DNA from: Sinomicrobium kalidii
GTDB lineage: Bacteria; Bacteroidota; Bacteroidia; Flavobacteriales; Flavobacteriaceae
Direction: 5' to 3'
Length of the DNA: 64,000 nt
Assembly: GCF_021183825.1 (NCBI RefSeq)
Contig: NZ_CP089211.1
Coordinates: 1,798,001-1,862,000 of the forward strand
The number at the start of each line of letters is the position of its first letter. The first letter of the stretch is position 1. The notes under the pieces are model-generated. The model made no database searches. It had not been told where the DNA came from and saw only the letters and a list, made by a program, of their open reading frames with translations. The position numbers and the translations under genes are program-made. Shown here piece by piece: positions 47,193 to 56,601 of this stretch.

Positions 47193-49619
47193 GTGAAAAG
47201 AATTCGATTAATTTCATCATTGTTCCTTCTTTTCGTGGTGCTTGCATCATGCAACAAAGAACAGCCCGATGATAATACCAAGATCCCTTTCGATTTCGAC
47301 TGGAAATTTGCCCCGGAAGATCACCCGGGTGCAGAAAAACCCGGGTTCGACGATTCCGGCTGGCGTATACTGGATGTACCACACGATTTCAGTATCGAAC
47401 ATCCTTTCGATTCAACCTACGCTACTGGCGCAGGTGGTGGCTATACGTACAGCGGTATCGGCTGGTACAGGAAAACCTTCAGGACAGTGCCCGGGTTTTC
47501 AAATAAAAAGATCGGGATACTGTTCGATGGCGTGTATCGCAACAGCGAGGTCTGGATCAACGGGCAGTACCTCGGTATACGGCCCTATGGATATTCTTCC
47601 TTTTATTATGACTTGACACCACACCTGAATCCGGAGGGTGAGGAGAATGTCATTGCTGTAAAAGTAAATACCAGCGAACAGCCCAATTCAAGATGGTACA
47701 CCGGTTCGGGTATCTACCGGCATGTCTGGCTCCTTGCCAGGAACAGGTTGCACATCGATCAATGGGGCGTCTTTGCCCGCACGGTCGATGCCAGCGAAGA
47801 TGAAGCAAGTATCGATGTTTCCATCGAACTGCGCAATGAGAACGACACCGACCGGCCCTGCACGGTCATGACCAGGCTTATAGATGCCGCAGGAAAAGAA
47901 GCCGGAAAGGCCGGGTCGGAAGTTGAAATCAAAGCCGGCCAGCCATTGAAAATCGACCAGGACATCCGGGTCACCAGGCCTTCGTTATGGTCCGTTGAAC
48001 AACCTCATTTATATCGCCTGGAGGTGGAAGTCCGGTCGGGCGGAGCCTTAATGGATAGCTATACGACCTCCTTCGGGATCAGGACCTTCGATTTCGACCC
48101 TGACAAAGGCTTCTCCCTTAATGGAAAACATCTAAAACTAAAAGGGGTGAACAATCATCACGATGGCGGGCCATTGGGCGCGGCTGTACTGGACTATACC
48201 CATAAGCGACAGTTGGAGATTTTGAAGGAAATGGGTTGCAACGCACTAAGAATGAGTCATAACCCGCCTTCACCCGAATTGCTTGCCTATGCCGACAGCC
48301 TCGGTTTTGTGGTGATTAATGAACTATTTGACGAATGGATGGACGGAAAAACACCGGCGGGATATGCACCGCATTTTGCGGAATGGTACCAGAGGGATGT
48401 AGAAAACTGGATCAGGCGCGACCGCAATCATCCATCGGTCATTGCCTGGAGTATCGGCAACGAACTCCGGGAGCAATACAATGAGGAAAATGCCCTGAAA
48501 ATTGTAGAAATGCTGACTGAGACTTCGCGTAAACACGATACCACACGACCTTTGACCCTGGCCTGCAATGAAATTCTTAACTTCAATGCTTATGGAGTGC
48601 CGGAAATGCTCGATATTGTAGGGTATAACTACCAGGAAGCCTACTACAGGGCAGACCATGAAAAATACCCCGACCGGGTGATCTATGGTTCCGAAACCGT
48701 GATCTACCCCTACCACCCCGGCGATTGCTGGCAGTTGCGATCCTATGAGCAATGGCTGGAAGGACAGTTGGAAGATTATGTAGCCGGTGAATTCCTTTGG
48801 ACGGGTTTTGACTACCTGGGCGAGGCGGGCATCGGGCATGTCGGTTCCGGGTGTGAATTCTGGAAAACCTGGCCCGATTGGCCCTGGAGGGGAGCTGATT
48901 GCGGTGTCATAGACATGTGTGGTTTCCCCAAACCCGGATATTGGTTCAGAAAAGCCTTGTGGAATGACGAACCCATGGTGTATATCGCCGTACAAACCGA
49001 AGAATCGGCCAGGGACAGGGAAGAATGTTCTTTCTGGGGCTGGCCGGAAGTAGAGCCCCACTGGAACCACGACAAAACGGGCGATACGCTGGCCGTTCAC
49101 GTCTATACCAATGTGTCCGACGTGGAACTAAAACTGAACGGAAAATCTTTGGGAAGCCGGAAATGGGACCTTAAGAACGAAGCCTTCCTGTTTTGGGAAG
49201 TACCTTATGAACCCGGCAAGCTGGAAGCCATCGGAAAAACGGAAGAAGGAAAGACCGTTTCCTTTGCCGTCCGGACCGCGGGAGAACCGGCAAAAATCGT
49301 GTTATCACCAGACCGGAAAACAATAAAAGCCAACAAACAGGATTTAAGCTACGTGACTGTACAGGTAGTGGACGCTAACGATGTGCCGGTGCCCTTTGCC
49401 GGCAACATGATCGAATTTGAAATGGAAGGCGCGGGCAAACTCGCCGCAGTAGGCAACGGGGATCAGCAAAGCCATACCCCGTTAAAAGGAGACCGAATGG
49501 AAGCTTATCTGGGGAAATGCCTGGCCATCATACAGTCAACAGATCAAAAGGGCGAAATAATCATCACCGCAAGGAGCGGAACGCTGCCTGTGGCTACGGC
49601 TATTCTGAAAGCGGAATAG
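47193..49619 (+). CDS. GH2 beta-galactosidase lipoprotein
   Basis: An 808-residue GH2. The start is taken as GTG at 47193, giving VKRIRLISSLFLLFVVLASC with lipobox Cys20; the longer frame also starts at GTG (47145) and no ATG is in phase. The jelly-roll sugar-binding domain begins near IPFDFDWKFAPEDHPG, then an Ig-like domain, the barrel with acid/base Glu424 in WSIGNELREQ and nucleophile Glu501 in VIYGSETVIY, and C-terminal Ig-like domains (DUF4982-type). This is the layout of the GH2 of the Bacteroides ovatus xyloglucan locus, which removes beta-1,2-galactose from side chains. It is expected in the periplasm. Confidence 0.9.
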   Translation: MKRIRLISSLFLLFVVLASCNKEQPDDNTKIPFDFDWKFAPEDHPGAEKPGFDDSGWRILDVPHDFSIEHPFDSTYATGAGGGYTYSGIGWYRKTFRTVPGFSNKKIGILFDGVYRNSEVWINGQYLGIRPYGYSSFYYDLTPHLNPEGEENVIAVKVNTSEQPNSRWYTGSGIYRHVWLLARNRLHIDQWGVFARTVDASEDEASIDVSIELRNENDTDRPCTVMTRLIDAAGKEAGKAGSEVEIKAGQPLKIDQDIRVTRPSLWSVEQPHLYRLEVEVRSGGALMDSYTTSFGIRTFDFDPDKGFSLNGKHLKLKGVNNHHDGGPLGAAVLDYTHKRQLEILKEMGCNALRMSHNPPSPELLAYADSLGFVVINELFDEWMDGKTPAGYAPHFAEWYQRDVENWIRRDRNHPSVIAWSIGNELREQYNEENALKIVEMLTETSRKHDTTRPLTLACNEILNFNAYGVPEMLDIVGYNYQEAYYRADHEKYPDRVIYGSETVIYPYHPGDCWQLRSYEQWLEGQLEDYVAGEFLWTGFDYLGEAGIGHVGSGCEFWKTWPDWPWRGADCGVIDMCGFPKPGYWFRKALWNDEPMVYIAVQTEESARDREECSFWGWPEVEPHWNHDKTGDTLAVHVYTNVSDVELKLNGKSLGSRKWDLKNEAFLFWEVPYEPGKLEAIGKTEEGKTVSFAVRTAGEPAKIVLSPDRKTIKANKQDLSYVTVQVVDANDVPVPFAGNMIEFEMEGAGKLAAVGNGDQQSHTPLKGDRMEAYLGKCLAIIQSTDQKGEIIITARSGTLPVATAILKAE

Positions 49620-49716
49620 AACGGTGCTGTTAATCCTGACTCAATGTCGTTTGGTTGGCGGTCATTTAAAAACGAATAAGTCAACAACAAATATTTAACC
49701 CCAAACAAATAAATTT

Positions 49717-50610
49717 ATGGAACGGAGAAACTTTATAAGCTCAATGGCCGCCCTTGGAGCAACGGCATTACTGCCCATACCCGGTTATTCCATGCTTAAG
49801 AAACCCAAGTATAAAATGGGGCTTCAGCTCTTTACTATCCATGAAGAGATGATGAAAAACACTTTGGGTACGTTACATGCCGTAAAGGCTATGGGGTTCC
49901 AGGATTTTGAAATCTTCGGATTTGACGGCGAAAAAGAGACTTTCTATGGGTATAAATCGTCTGAATTCAGGAAAATAATTGATGATCTTCAGATCACGGT
50001 CTCCAGTGGACACTTCGGGTTTTCTCCATATCTCGATAAGCCTGATGACGTATTGAAACGATTTGCAGACCAGTGTATAAACGGGGCCCGTGCTTTGAAT
50101 ATGAAGTACATTACCTGGCCATGGTTGGCCCCCGAACAAAGAACAATGGAGCATTTTCAGCTACTGGCTGAAAAACTCAATCTGGTTGGAGAACAGGTAA
50201 CTGCGGCGGGACTCGGTTTCGCATACCACAATCATGGTTTTGAATTTATTGATTACAATGGAGAAAACGGCTTTGACATCATATCGAATGAAACAGACCC
50301 TGAGCTTGTGAAACTCCAGATGGATATGTACTGGGTAATGCATTCTTCCAAATATTCTCCGAAGGAATTGGTTGAAAAGCAACCCGGGCGTTATGTCATG
50401 TGGCATATAAAGGATATGGACAAGGCCACCAGGGATTACACCGAGTTGGGGAATGGCTCTATCAACTATGCTGAAATACTTCCTGATCCCGTTGAGTCCG
50501 GGCTTGAATTTTATTACCTGGAACAAGGAGGAAACTATGCCTACAGCCCCATGAAAAGTATAGCCGATAGTGCCGATTACTTTAAAAAACATTTACAAAC
50601 ATATCTGTAA
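49717..50610 (+). CDS. Secreted sugar phosphate isomerase/epimerase-like TIM-barrel protein
   Basis: A 297-residue protein with an N-terminal MERRNF twin-arginine-type start and signal (SSMAALGATALLPIPGYS), suggesting Tat export after cofactor loading. The xylose-isomerase-like barrel has a likely metal site: His171-Asn-His173 in AYHNHGFEF, Asp203 in LQMDMYWV, His230 in WHIKDMD and Glu269 in YLEQGG. Related secreted proteins in Bacteroidota occur near glycoside catabolism, and some act on 3-keto-sugars by beta-elimination or epimerisation; I infer such a role only loosely, because no partner oxidoreductase is seen here. It lies between the two GH2 genes and is followed 48 bp later by the DUF4440-like gene. 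Confidence 0.85.
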   Translation: MERRNFISSMAALGATALLPIPGYSMLKKPKYKMGLQLFTIHEEMMKNTLGTLHAVKAMGFQDFEIFGFDGEKETFYGYKSSEFRKIIDDLQITVSSGHFGFSPYLDKPDDVLKRFADQCINGARALNMKYITWPWLAPEQRTMEHFQLLAEKLNLVGEQVTAAGLGFAYHNHGFEFIDYNGENGFDIISNETDPELVKLQMDMYWVMHSSKYSPKELVEKQPGRYVMWHIKDMDKATRDYTELGNGSINYAEILPDPVESGLEFYYLEQGGNYAYSPMKSIADSADYFKKHLQTYL

Positions 50611-50658
50611 ATTCACCTGAATAGTACAACTCAAGAACAAACCTAAAAAAGCAATACC

Positions 50659-51099
50659 ATGAAAACACATTATTTGTTATTTATCGGTTTTATCCTCGCT
50701 ACCACAATTTCTTTCGGACAGTCCGAAGAGGAAACAGAGATCAGGCGTTTGGAAAAACATTGGACAGAACTGCTTGACCGGGGGGACACGACCTCGCTGT
50801 TGCAAATATGGTCTGAAAACTATGTGGTTAACAACCCCAATGGAAAAATCGTGACCCCAAAAGATATTGTGGCACTGATGAAAAGCGGACATAAATTCCC
50901 TGCTGTTGAGCGGATCATTGAGCGCGTAACTTTCAATCAGAACATTGCCATAGTCATGGGCAAGGAGTTACAACAGCCGGCCAGCATGGTCGCTGACCGG
51001 GATCAATGGATACCGAGAAGATTCACCAATGTATGGATAAAGTCCGAAAACGGGTGGCAGCTGGCCGCCCGGCAGTCCTCAAGACAAATTGTGGAATAA
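50659..51099 (+). CDS. Secreted DUF4440/SnoaL-like protein
   Basis: A 146-residue protein with a signal peptide ending at SFGQS. The mature part is the small cone-shaped alpha+beta fold of NTF2/SnoaL-like proteins (RRLEKHWTELLDRGDTTSLLQIW ... RRFTNVWIKSENGWQLAARQSS). Members act as isomerases, hydrolases or binding proteins, so the reaction is not known. It lies 48 bp after the TIM-barrel protein and 25 bp before the second GH2, so it is probably translated from the same messenger and works in the periplasm. Confidence 0.8.
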   Translation: MKTHYLLFIGFILATTISFGQSEEETEIRRLEKHWTELLDRGDTTSLLQIWSENYVVNNPNGKIVTPKDIVALMKSGHKFPAVERIIERVTFNQNIAIVMGKELQQPASMVADRDQWIPRRFTNVWIKSENGWQLAARQSSRQIVE

Positions 51100-51124
51100 T
51101 AGTCAAAATTGAAAAAAAAGAGAA

Positions 51125-52924
51125 ATGAATACATACGAAAAGGCGGCTATGGGGAAATGGATATTGATGGTTCTGTTCACTATGGTTTCCGTCAAATTGG
51201 TAACCGGGCAGACCGCAATGATAAATGTGCAGTCCAGGGACCGGACAAGCCTGAACGGTGACTGGAAAGCTATGATCGACCCGGCCGGGCGTGGCGAATA
51301 CCTCCGGGTATGGCTGGAGAAAAAACCGCAGAAAAAAACCGACTTTTTCGAATATTCGTTTGAAGGCGCCCCCGTATTGGAAGTGCCTGGCGACTTCAAC
51401 TCCCAAATGCCCGAACTCACCTATTACGAAGGCACGGTCTGGTACAAAAAACAGTTTACCCCTTCCCTTCAGCCGGGGAAAAGGCTGTTTGTTTATTTCG
51501 GGGCGGTGAATTACCTGGCGGATGTGTACCTCAACGGGGAGAAAATAGGAAGCCACGAAGGCGGTTTTACTCCTTTCCAGTTTGAGATTACCGGCAAAGT
51601 CAGGAAAGGGGAAAATTCCCTGATCGTTAAAGTAGACAACCGACGCTTGAAAAACGGTTTGCCCGGTACAGGCTACGACTGGTTCAATTACGGCGGCATT
51701 ACCCGGGATGTCGACTTGGTGGAAACCAACAACACCTATATCGAAGACTATTTCATCCAGTTAAAAAAAGGCAGCCTGGACACCGTTCAGGGATGGGTGC
51801 GGTTAAACGGGCCGGAAACAGTACAGAAGATCAACATACGGATTCCCGAACTCAACCTTGCCTATAGTACAAAAACTGACGGAAAAGACATTGCCCGTGT
51901 TGAATTTTCTTCGGATTTTGACCTGTGGTCACCCGAAAATCCCAAACGTTACGAAGTGATCGTTGAAAGCGAAACGGATACGGTTACAGACCGGATCGGG
52001 TTCAGGAGTATCGAAGTACAAGGGGATAAAATTTTGCTTAACAAGCGGCCCGTATTCCTGAAAGCGGTGAATATCCATGAAGAAAACCCGTATAAGGGGA
52101 CCAGGGCGTATTCCATGGAAGATGCCCGGCAGCTACTTACCCCTGCAAAGGAGCTGGGGTGCAACCTTGTGCGGCTGGTGCATTATCCGCACAGTGAGCA
52201 CATGGTGAAAGAAGCCGAAAAAATGGGTTTGATGGTGTGGAGTGAACTCCCCATATATCAGCATATCCGATTTTCCGATAGCCTTATGCCGCAGAAAATG
52301 AAGAACATGCTCCACGAAATGGTCCGCCGGGACCGGAACCGCTGCGGGGTGGTCATCTGGGCGTTGTCCAACGAAACCTACCCCGGCACCCCCGGCCGGA
52401 ACAAAGCCCTGGCAGAGCTGACCCGGAAATGCAGGGCAGCCGATCCCACCCGGCCGGTTACCCATGTGACGAACACCCAGAGCTACGAAAACAACACCTT
52501 TGGGATAAAGGATTCGCTTTACCTGCATTCCGATATTGTTTCGATCAATGAATATATCGGCTGGTATATCCCCTGGCAAGGCAGGCCGGCGGACACCAGG
52601 TGGAACATTGCGTTTCCTGATAAGCCCGTGTTTATTTCGGAATTCGGGGGAGAAGCCTTATACGGAAACAATGACGGCCCGGCTGACGAAGCCGCTTACT
52701 GGACGGAAGGATACCAGGAAAAAATTTATACCGACCAGGTAAAAATGTTCGGTACCATACCCAACCTGTCCGGGGTGTGCCCCTGGCTATTGTTCGATTA
52801 CCGGTCACTCGGGCGGATGCACCCTGTCTATCAACAAGGCTATAACAGGAAAGGGTTGTTGTCCGAGAACGGCGATAAAAAGAAAGCCTGGTATATCATG
52901 AAAAACTATTTCAAAAGTAAATAA
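51125..52924 (+). CDS. GH2 family enzyme, beta-glucuronidase/beta-galactosidase-like
   Basis: A 599-residue secreted GH2, shorter than the GH2 at 47193. A signal peptide ends at VTGQT; the internal ATG at 51149 is an alternative start. Domains are jelly-roll (LNGDWKAMIDPAG ... WYKKQFTPS), Ig-like (LDTVQGWVRL) and the barrel with acid/base Glu417 in WALSNETYPG and nucleophile Glu506 in FISEFGGEAL. The short form and motifs resemble beta-glucuronidase-type GH2 enzymes. Possible targets are galactose, galacturonate or glucuronate on side chains, and sequence alone does not decide. It is 16 bp ahead of the serine hydrolase gene. Confidence 0.88.
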   Translation: MNTYEKAAMGKWILMVLFTMVSVKLVTGQTAMINVQSRDRTSLNGDWKAMIDPAGRGEYLRVWLEKKPQKKTDFFEYSFEGAPVLEVPGDFNSQMPELTYYEGTVWYKKQFTPSLQPGKRLFVYFGAVNYLADVYLNGEKIGSHEGGFTPFQFEITGKVRKGENSLIVKVDNRRLKNGLPGTGYDWFNYGGITRDVDLVETNNTYIEDYFIQLKKGSLDTVQGWVRLNGPETVQKINIRIPELNLAYSTKTDGKDIARVEFSSDFDLWSPENPKRYEVIVESETDTVTDRIGFRSIEVQGDKILLNKRPVFLKAVNIHEENPYKGTRAYSMEDARQLLTPAKELGCNLVRLVHYPHSEHMVKEAEKMGLMVWSELPIYQHIRFSDSLMPQKMKNMLHEMVRRDRNRCGVVIWALSNETYPGTPGRNKALAELTRKCRAADPTRPVTHVTNTQSYENNTFGIKDSLYLHSDIVSINEYIGWYIPWQGRPADTRWNIAFPDKPVFISEFGGEALYGNNDGPADEAAYWTEGYQEKIYTDQVKMFGTIPNLSGVCPWLLFDYRSLGRMHPVYQQGYNRKGLLSENGDKKKAWYIMKNYFKSK

Positions 52925-52940
52925 CATAGCAATTAGTAAA

Positions 52941-54272
52941 ATGGATAAGATCAACTTGTTACTGGCATCATTGACTGTACTGACTTTTGCCTGCAAAAGC
53001 TTCTCAATGCAGGCAGATGACATTCCCCGGAGCTTTAACCGGAATCCCGACTTAAAAGACCTTGGCGTTCGTGCCAAAAAAGTAGAAAGTATGGATTCTT
53101 TGCTACAGTCATTTGTAGATGAAAGAAAGCTGAACAGCGTTGCCGGCTTTGTAGCAAAGGGGGGAAATATAGTGTACAAAAAAGCATTCGGTTGGAAAGA
53201 TATGGAAAATCAGCTTCCGGCGACCACAGATGACTATTATGTACTGTTTTCACAGACCAAAGCTATCACTACGGTTGCGTTCATGACCCTGGTCGAAAAA
53301 GGCCTGGTGGCGATAGACGACCCGGTATCAAAATACTTCCCTGAAATCCCGGACCGGGTGGTAACAAAGGTTCACGAAGACGGCACCTACGAAACCAGGC
53401 CGGTTCAATCGCCCATGACCTTTGTTCACCTGATGTCCCATACATCCGGCCTTAATGCGGGGCTTGTTGAGGAGATCCGCCGTTCCGAAGGTCAAAAAAC
53501 AGGTACGTTTGCCGGCTTTGGCGGTGCTATGCCCGAAAAAGCGCCCGACGGGCAACACAGCTTTGGCGGCGATTATAATGCAAAATACCTCGAAGACGAG
53601 ATGCTCGACCTGGCAAAATACCCTCTCGGCTTTGATCCGGGGACGGCATGGAATTACCACGTGAGTACCAATATGCTTGCCTACCTGATAGAACGTATTT
53701 CGGGTAAACCCCTGCGCCAATATGTGAAGGAAACGGTCCTGGACCCGCTGGGCATGACGGAAACCGATTGGTATTATGGAAAAGATGCATTGAAGCGTTT
53801 TGTAAAAACATATACTATGGAAGAAGGTGAGCTGAAACTGGGTTCACAGATATATGTGGAGGGCGCAGTCAGTAGTGAACAGACCTATTGCGAGGGAGCT
53901 ATCGGGTTGAACGGGCCCATAGAGGATTATGCCAGATTTTGCCAGATGCTGTTAAACAAAGGCGAATTCAATGGTCATCGGATTCTAAAACCCGAAACGG
54001 TAGAACTCATGACCACTGTAGACCGGCTCCGGGGAGCGGAAGCCTGGGGAGAAGGGTTCCGGTTTGGTTTGGGGTTTGAACTTTTCAATGAATTAAAGAA
54101 GCCCGTACCGGCAGTTTCCAATACGGCGTTTGCCTGGGGAGGGCTGTTTGGCACGGAGTATATTATAGACCCGGAAAACGATATGATTGCTTTGTTCTAC
54201 ATAAATATGTACCAGCGAGATCCCTTATACCCTTTATTCCTCGAAAAGGCTTATGAGTTGTTTAACCAATGA
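52941..54272 (+). CDS. Serine hydrolase of the beta-lactamase/class C (EstB-like) family
   Basis: A 443-residue exported protein with a lipoprotein-like start (VLTFAC, Cys18). The penicillin-binding fold is shown by the SxxK motif SQTK (Ser104, Lys107), the second-motif Tyr239 in AWNYHVSTNML, and a WGG element near residue 397 (FAWGGLFG). Family members are beta-lactamases, D-aminopeptidases or esterases. Its location between GH2 and GH3 favours an esterase, for example removing an acyl group from the glycan, but this is inferred from context only. It lies 16 bp after the second GH2 and is followed by a long inverted repeat before GH3. Confidence 0.85.
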   Translation: MDKINLLLASLTVLTFACKSFSMQADDIPRSFNRNPDLKDLGVRAKKVESMDSLLQSFVDERKLNSVAGFVAKGGNIVYKKAFGWKDMENQLPATTDDYYVLFSQTKAITTVAFMTLVEKGLVAIDDPVSKYFPEIPDRVVTKVHEDGTYETRPVQSPMTFVHLMSHTSGLNAGLVEEIRRSEGQKTGTFAGFGGAMPEKAPDGQHSFGGDYNAKYLEDEMLDLAKYPLGFDPGTAWNYHVSTNMLAYLIERISGKPLRQYVKETVLDPLGMTETDWYYGKDALKRFVKTYTMEEGELKLGSQIYVEGAVSSEQTYCEGAIGLNGPIEDYARFCQMLLNKGEFNGHRILKPETVELMTTVDRLRGAEAWGEGFRFGLGFELFNELKKPVPAVSNTAFAWGGLFGTEYIIDPENDMIALFYINMYQRDPLYPLFLEKAYELFNQ

Positions 54273-54327
54273 CAGACAATTTTAAAGAAAAAACACATCG
54301 TTAGTCTGTAACCTTTAAAAATTTAAG

Positions 54328-54391
54328 GGACGGTTGACCGAAGACAGATGATCGAAGCATACATCCGTCATCGGTCACCAGTCATCCGTCC
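54328..54391. repeat. Long imperfect inverted repeat before GH3
   Basis: GGACGG (54328-54333) pairs with CCGTCC (54386-54391), GACCGA (54336-54341) with TCGGTC (54371-54376), and GATG with CATC further in. It lies 14 bp before the GH3 start and could restrain read-through or translation. Confidence 0.5.
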
Positions 54392-54405
54392 ACAAATAAA
54401 CATAT

Positions 54406-56601
54406 ATGAAATCAGGAATACTTTATATTATGGTATTATTGTCCGTGCCGGTCATTGCACAGCATAAAATACCTGTTTACCTCGACGTTACAAAACCCGT
54501 AGAAGAACGCGTGGAAAATGCACTTTCGCTGATGACCACCGAAGAGAAGGTAGCCCTGTGCCATGCCCAGTCCAAATTCAGTTCAAAAGGAGTGGCCAGG
54601 CTCGGAATACCGGAAGTCTGGTCTACGGATGGCCCGCACGGCATACGGGAGGAGGTTTTGTGGGACGAATGGAGCGGCGCACAATGGACCAACGATTCCT
54701 GTACCGCATTCCCTGCGCTTACCTGCCTTGCAGCTACATTTAACACAGACCTGTCCCGGTTGTACGGGGTATCCGTCGGAGAAGAAGCCCGGTACCGCAA
54801 CAAGACCATACTGTTAGGCCCGGGGGTAAACATATACCGGACGCCACTGAACGGCAGGAATTTTGAATACATGGGAGAAGACCCTTACCTGGCCTCCCGT
54901 ATGGTCGTACCGTACATCCAGGGAGTACAATCTGCGGGAGTGGCTGCCTGCGTGAAACATTTTGCCCTGAACAACCAGGAGGTATGGCGGGGACATATCA
55001 ATGTCCATGTGAGCGACCGGGCACTTCACGAGATCTATTTACCTGCTTTTAAGGCAGCTGTTCAGGAAGGAAACGTTTGGTCTGTCATGGGAGCTTACAA
55101 TCAGTTCAGGGGAGAACATTGCTGTCACAATGATTTGCTTTTGAACAAGATCCTTAAACAGGATTGGGGATTTGACGGATTGGTGATCAGTGACTGGGGA
55201 GGAGTTCACAATACTGATCAGGCTGTCAATAACGGGCTTGATATTGAAATGGGGACTTACACCAACGGATTGACAACAAGCGGACACTTCCCTTATTCGT
55301 CCTATTATCTTGCCGACCCTTTCCTGAAAGGGATTGAGGAAGGCAAATACGATACGGATGTACTGGACGATAAGGCACGCCGCATTCTGCGTGTGATCTT
55401 CAGGACTACCATGAGGGGAGATCGTCCGTTTGGAAAGTTTGTTTCACCGGAACACAGCAAGGCGGCAAGAAAAATTGCACAGGAAGGTATCGTTTTGCTG
55501 AAGAACAAAGGGCAATTTTTCCCCGTACCCGTAGATAAATACGAAAAAATAGCCGTGATCGGGGAAAATGCTTCCCGGAGCCTGGTCATAGGAGGCGGAT
55601 CGTCTTCGTTAAAAGCCGCCTATGAAGTTTCCCCTTTGCAGGGGCTTAAAGACAAATATGGGGATGAGCGTATAGTCCACAGCCTCGGTTATGCCTCCGG
55701 ACCTTCGCTTTACGGGCGCGAAGAGCCGTTAGGTTTGGATGCGGATTCGTTGAGGACAGCCGCGGTAGAGGTTGCCAAAAGCGCAGATATTGTGCTGTTT
55801 ATCGGAGGCCTTAATAAAAATCACTATCAGGACTGTGAAGGAGGGGACAGAAGGTCTATGGATCTTCCGTTTGAACAGGACAAACTGATCCGGGATGTAT
55901 TGAAAGTCAACAAAAATACAGCCGTGATATTGCTCAGCGGAAATGCGGTAAGCATGCCCTGGGCAAACAAGGTTCCCGCGATCATGCAAGGCTGGTACCT
56001 GGGTTCGGAAGCCGGAAATGCATTAACGGATATTGTTTCCGGTGATGTAAACCCTTCCGGAAAACTGCCTTTTTCTTTTCCTGAAAAACTGGAAGATAAC
56101 GGGGCACATTTTTACGGGGAACTTTCATATCCCGGCGACAGTACCGATCAATTTTATAAGGAAGATATTCTCGTAGGCTATCGTTGGTTCGATACCAAAA
56201 AGATCAAACCGCTCTTTCCCTTCGGTTACGGATTGAGCTATACCTCCTTCGCCTATGATAATCTTGCTACAGATAAAACTCAATATAGAGATAAAGAAAC
56301 CGTAAAGGTATCGTTTACCCTCGCCAATTCGGGAAGGTCCGACGGGGCCGAAGTACCGCAATTGTATGTAGGCAAATCAAAATCGGAGGTGCCACGGGCG
56401 GCAAAGGAATTGAAAGCATTTAAAAAGGTCTACCTCAAAGCCGGTGAAAGTAAAGAGGTGGAACTGGAAGTACCCATTGGCAGCCTGGCATACTATGATG
56501 AAAATATAAGTGATTGGGTTGTAGAACCCGGTACTTACACGCTTATGCTGGGCAGCTCGTCCGGTGATATAAAAGCTGAGGTGAGTTTAAAAATTGAGTG
56601 A
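54406..56601 (+). CDS. GH3 beta-glucosidase
   Basis: A 731-residue secreted GH3 with a signal peptide (to about VIAQH). The N-terminal barrel has STDGPHGIREE, KHFALNNQE and the nucleophile Asp263 in LVISDWGGVHNTD. The alpha/beta sandwich follows (VIGENASRSLVIGGGSSSLKA), and the C-terminal fibronectin-III-like domain ends the chain (VPQLYVGKSKSEVPRAAKELK). GH3 beta-glucosidases take glucose from the non-reducing end once side chains are gone, so this enzyme closes the xyloglucan pathway. beta-Xylosidase activity is possible in the family but less likely here. It is the last gene of the plus-strand hydrolase series. Confidence 0.93.
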   Translation: MKSGILYIMVLLSVPVIAQHKIPVYLDVTKPVEERVENALSLMTTEEKVALCHAQSKFSSKGVARLGIPEVWSTDGPHGIREEVLWDEWSGAQWTNDSCTAFPALTCLAATFNTDLSRLYGVSVGEEARYRNKTILLGPGVNIYRTPLNGRNFEYMGEDPYLASRMVVPYIQGVQSAGVAACVKHFALNNQEVWRGHINVHVSDRALHEIYLPAFKAAVQEGNVWSVMGAYNQFRGEHCCHNDLLLNKILKQDWGFDGLVISDWGGVHNTDQAVNNGLDIEMGTYTNGLTTSGHFPYSSYYLADPFLKGIEEGKYDTDVLDDKARRILRVIFRTTMRGDRPFGKFVSPEHSKAARKIAQEGIVLLKNKGQFFPVPVDKYEKIAVIGENASRSLVIGGGSSSLKAAYEVSPLQGLKDKYGDERIVHSLGYASGPSLYGREEPLGLDADSLRTAAVEVAKSADIVLFIGGLNKNHYQDCEGGDRRSMDLPFEQDKLIRDVLKVNKNTAVILLSGNAVSMPWANKVPAIMQGWYLGSEAGNALTDIVSGDVNPSGKLPFSFPEKLEDNGAHFYGELSYPGDSTDQFYKEDILVGYRWFDTKKIKPLFPFGYGLSYTSFAYDNLATDKTQYRDKETVKVSFTLANSGRSDGAEVPQLYVGKSKSEVPRAAKELKAFKKVYLKAGESKEVELEVPIGSLAYYDENISDWVVEPGTYTLMLGSSSGDIKAEVSLKIE

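Noticed and set aside
48324-49100. 258-codon open frame on the minus strand
   Set aside because: It is antisense to the GH2 beta-galactosidase catalytic region and has no family features.
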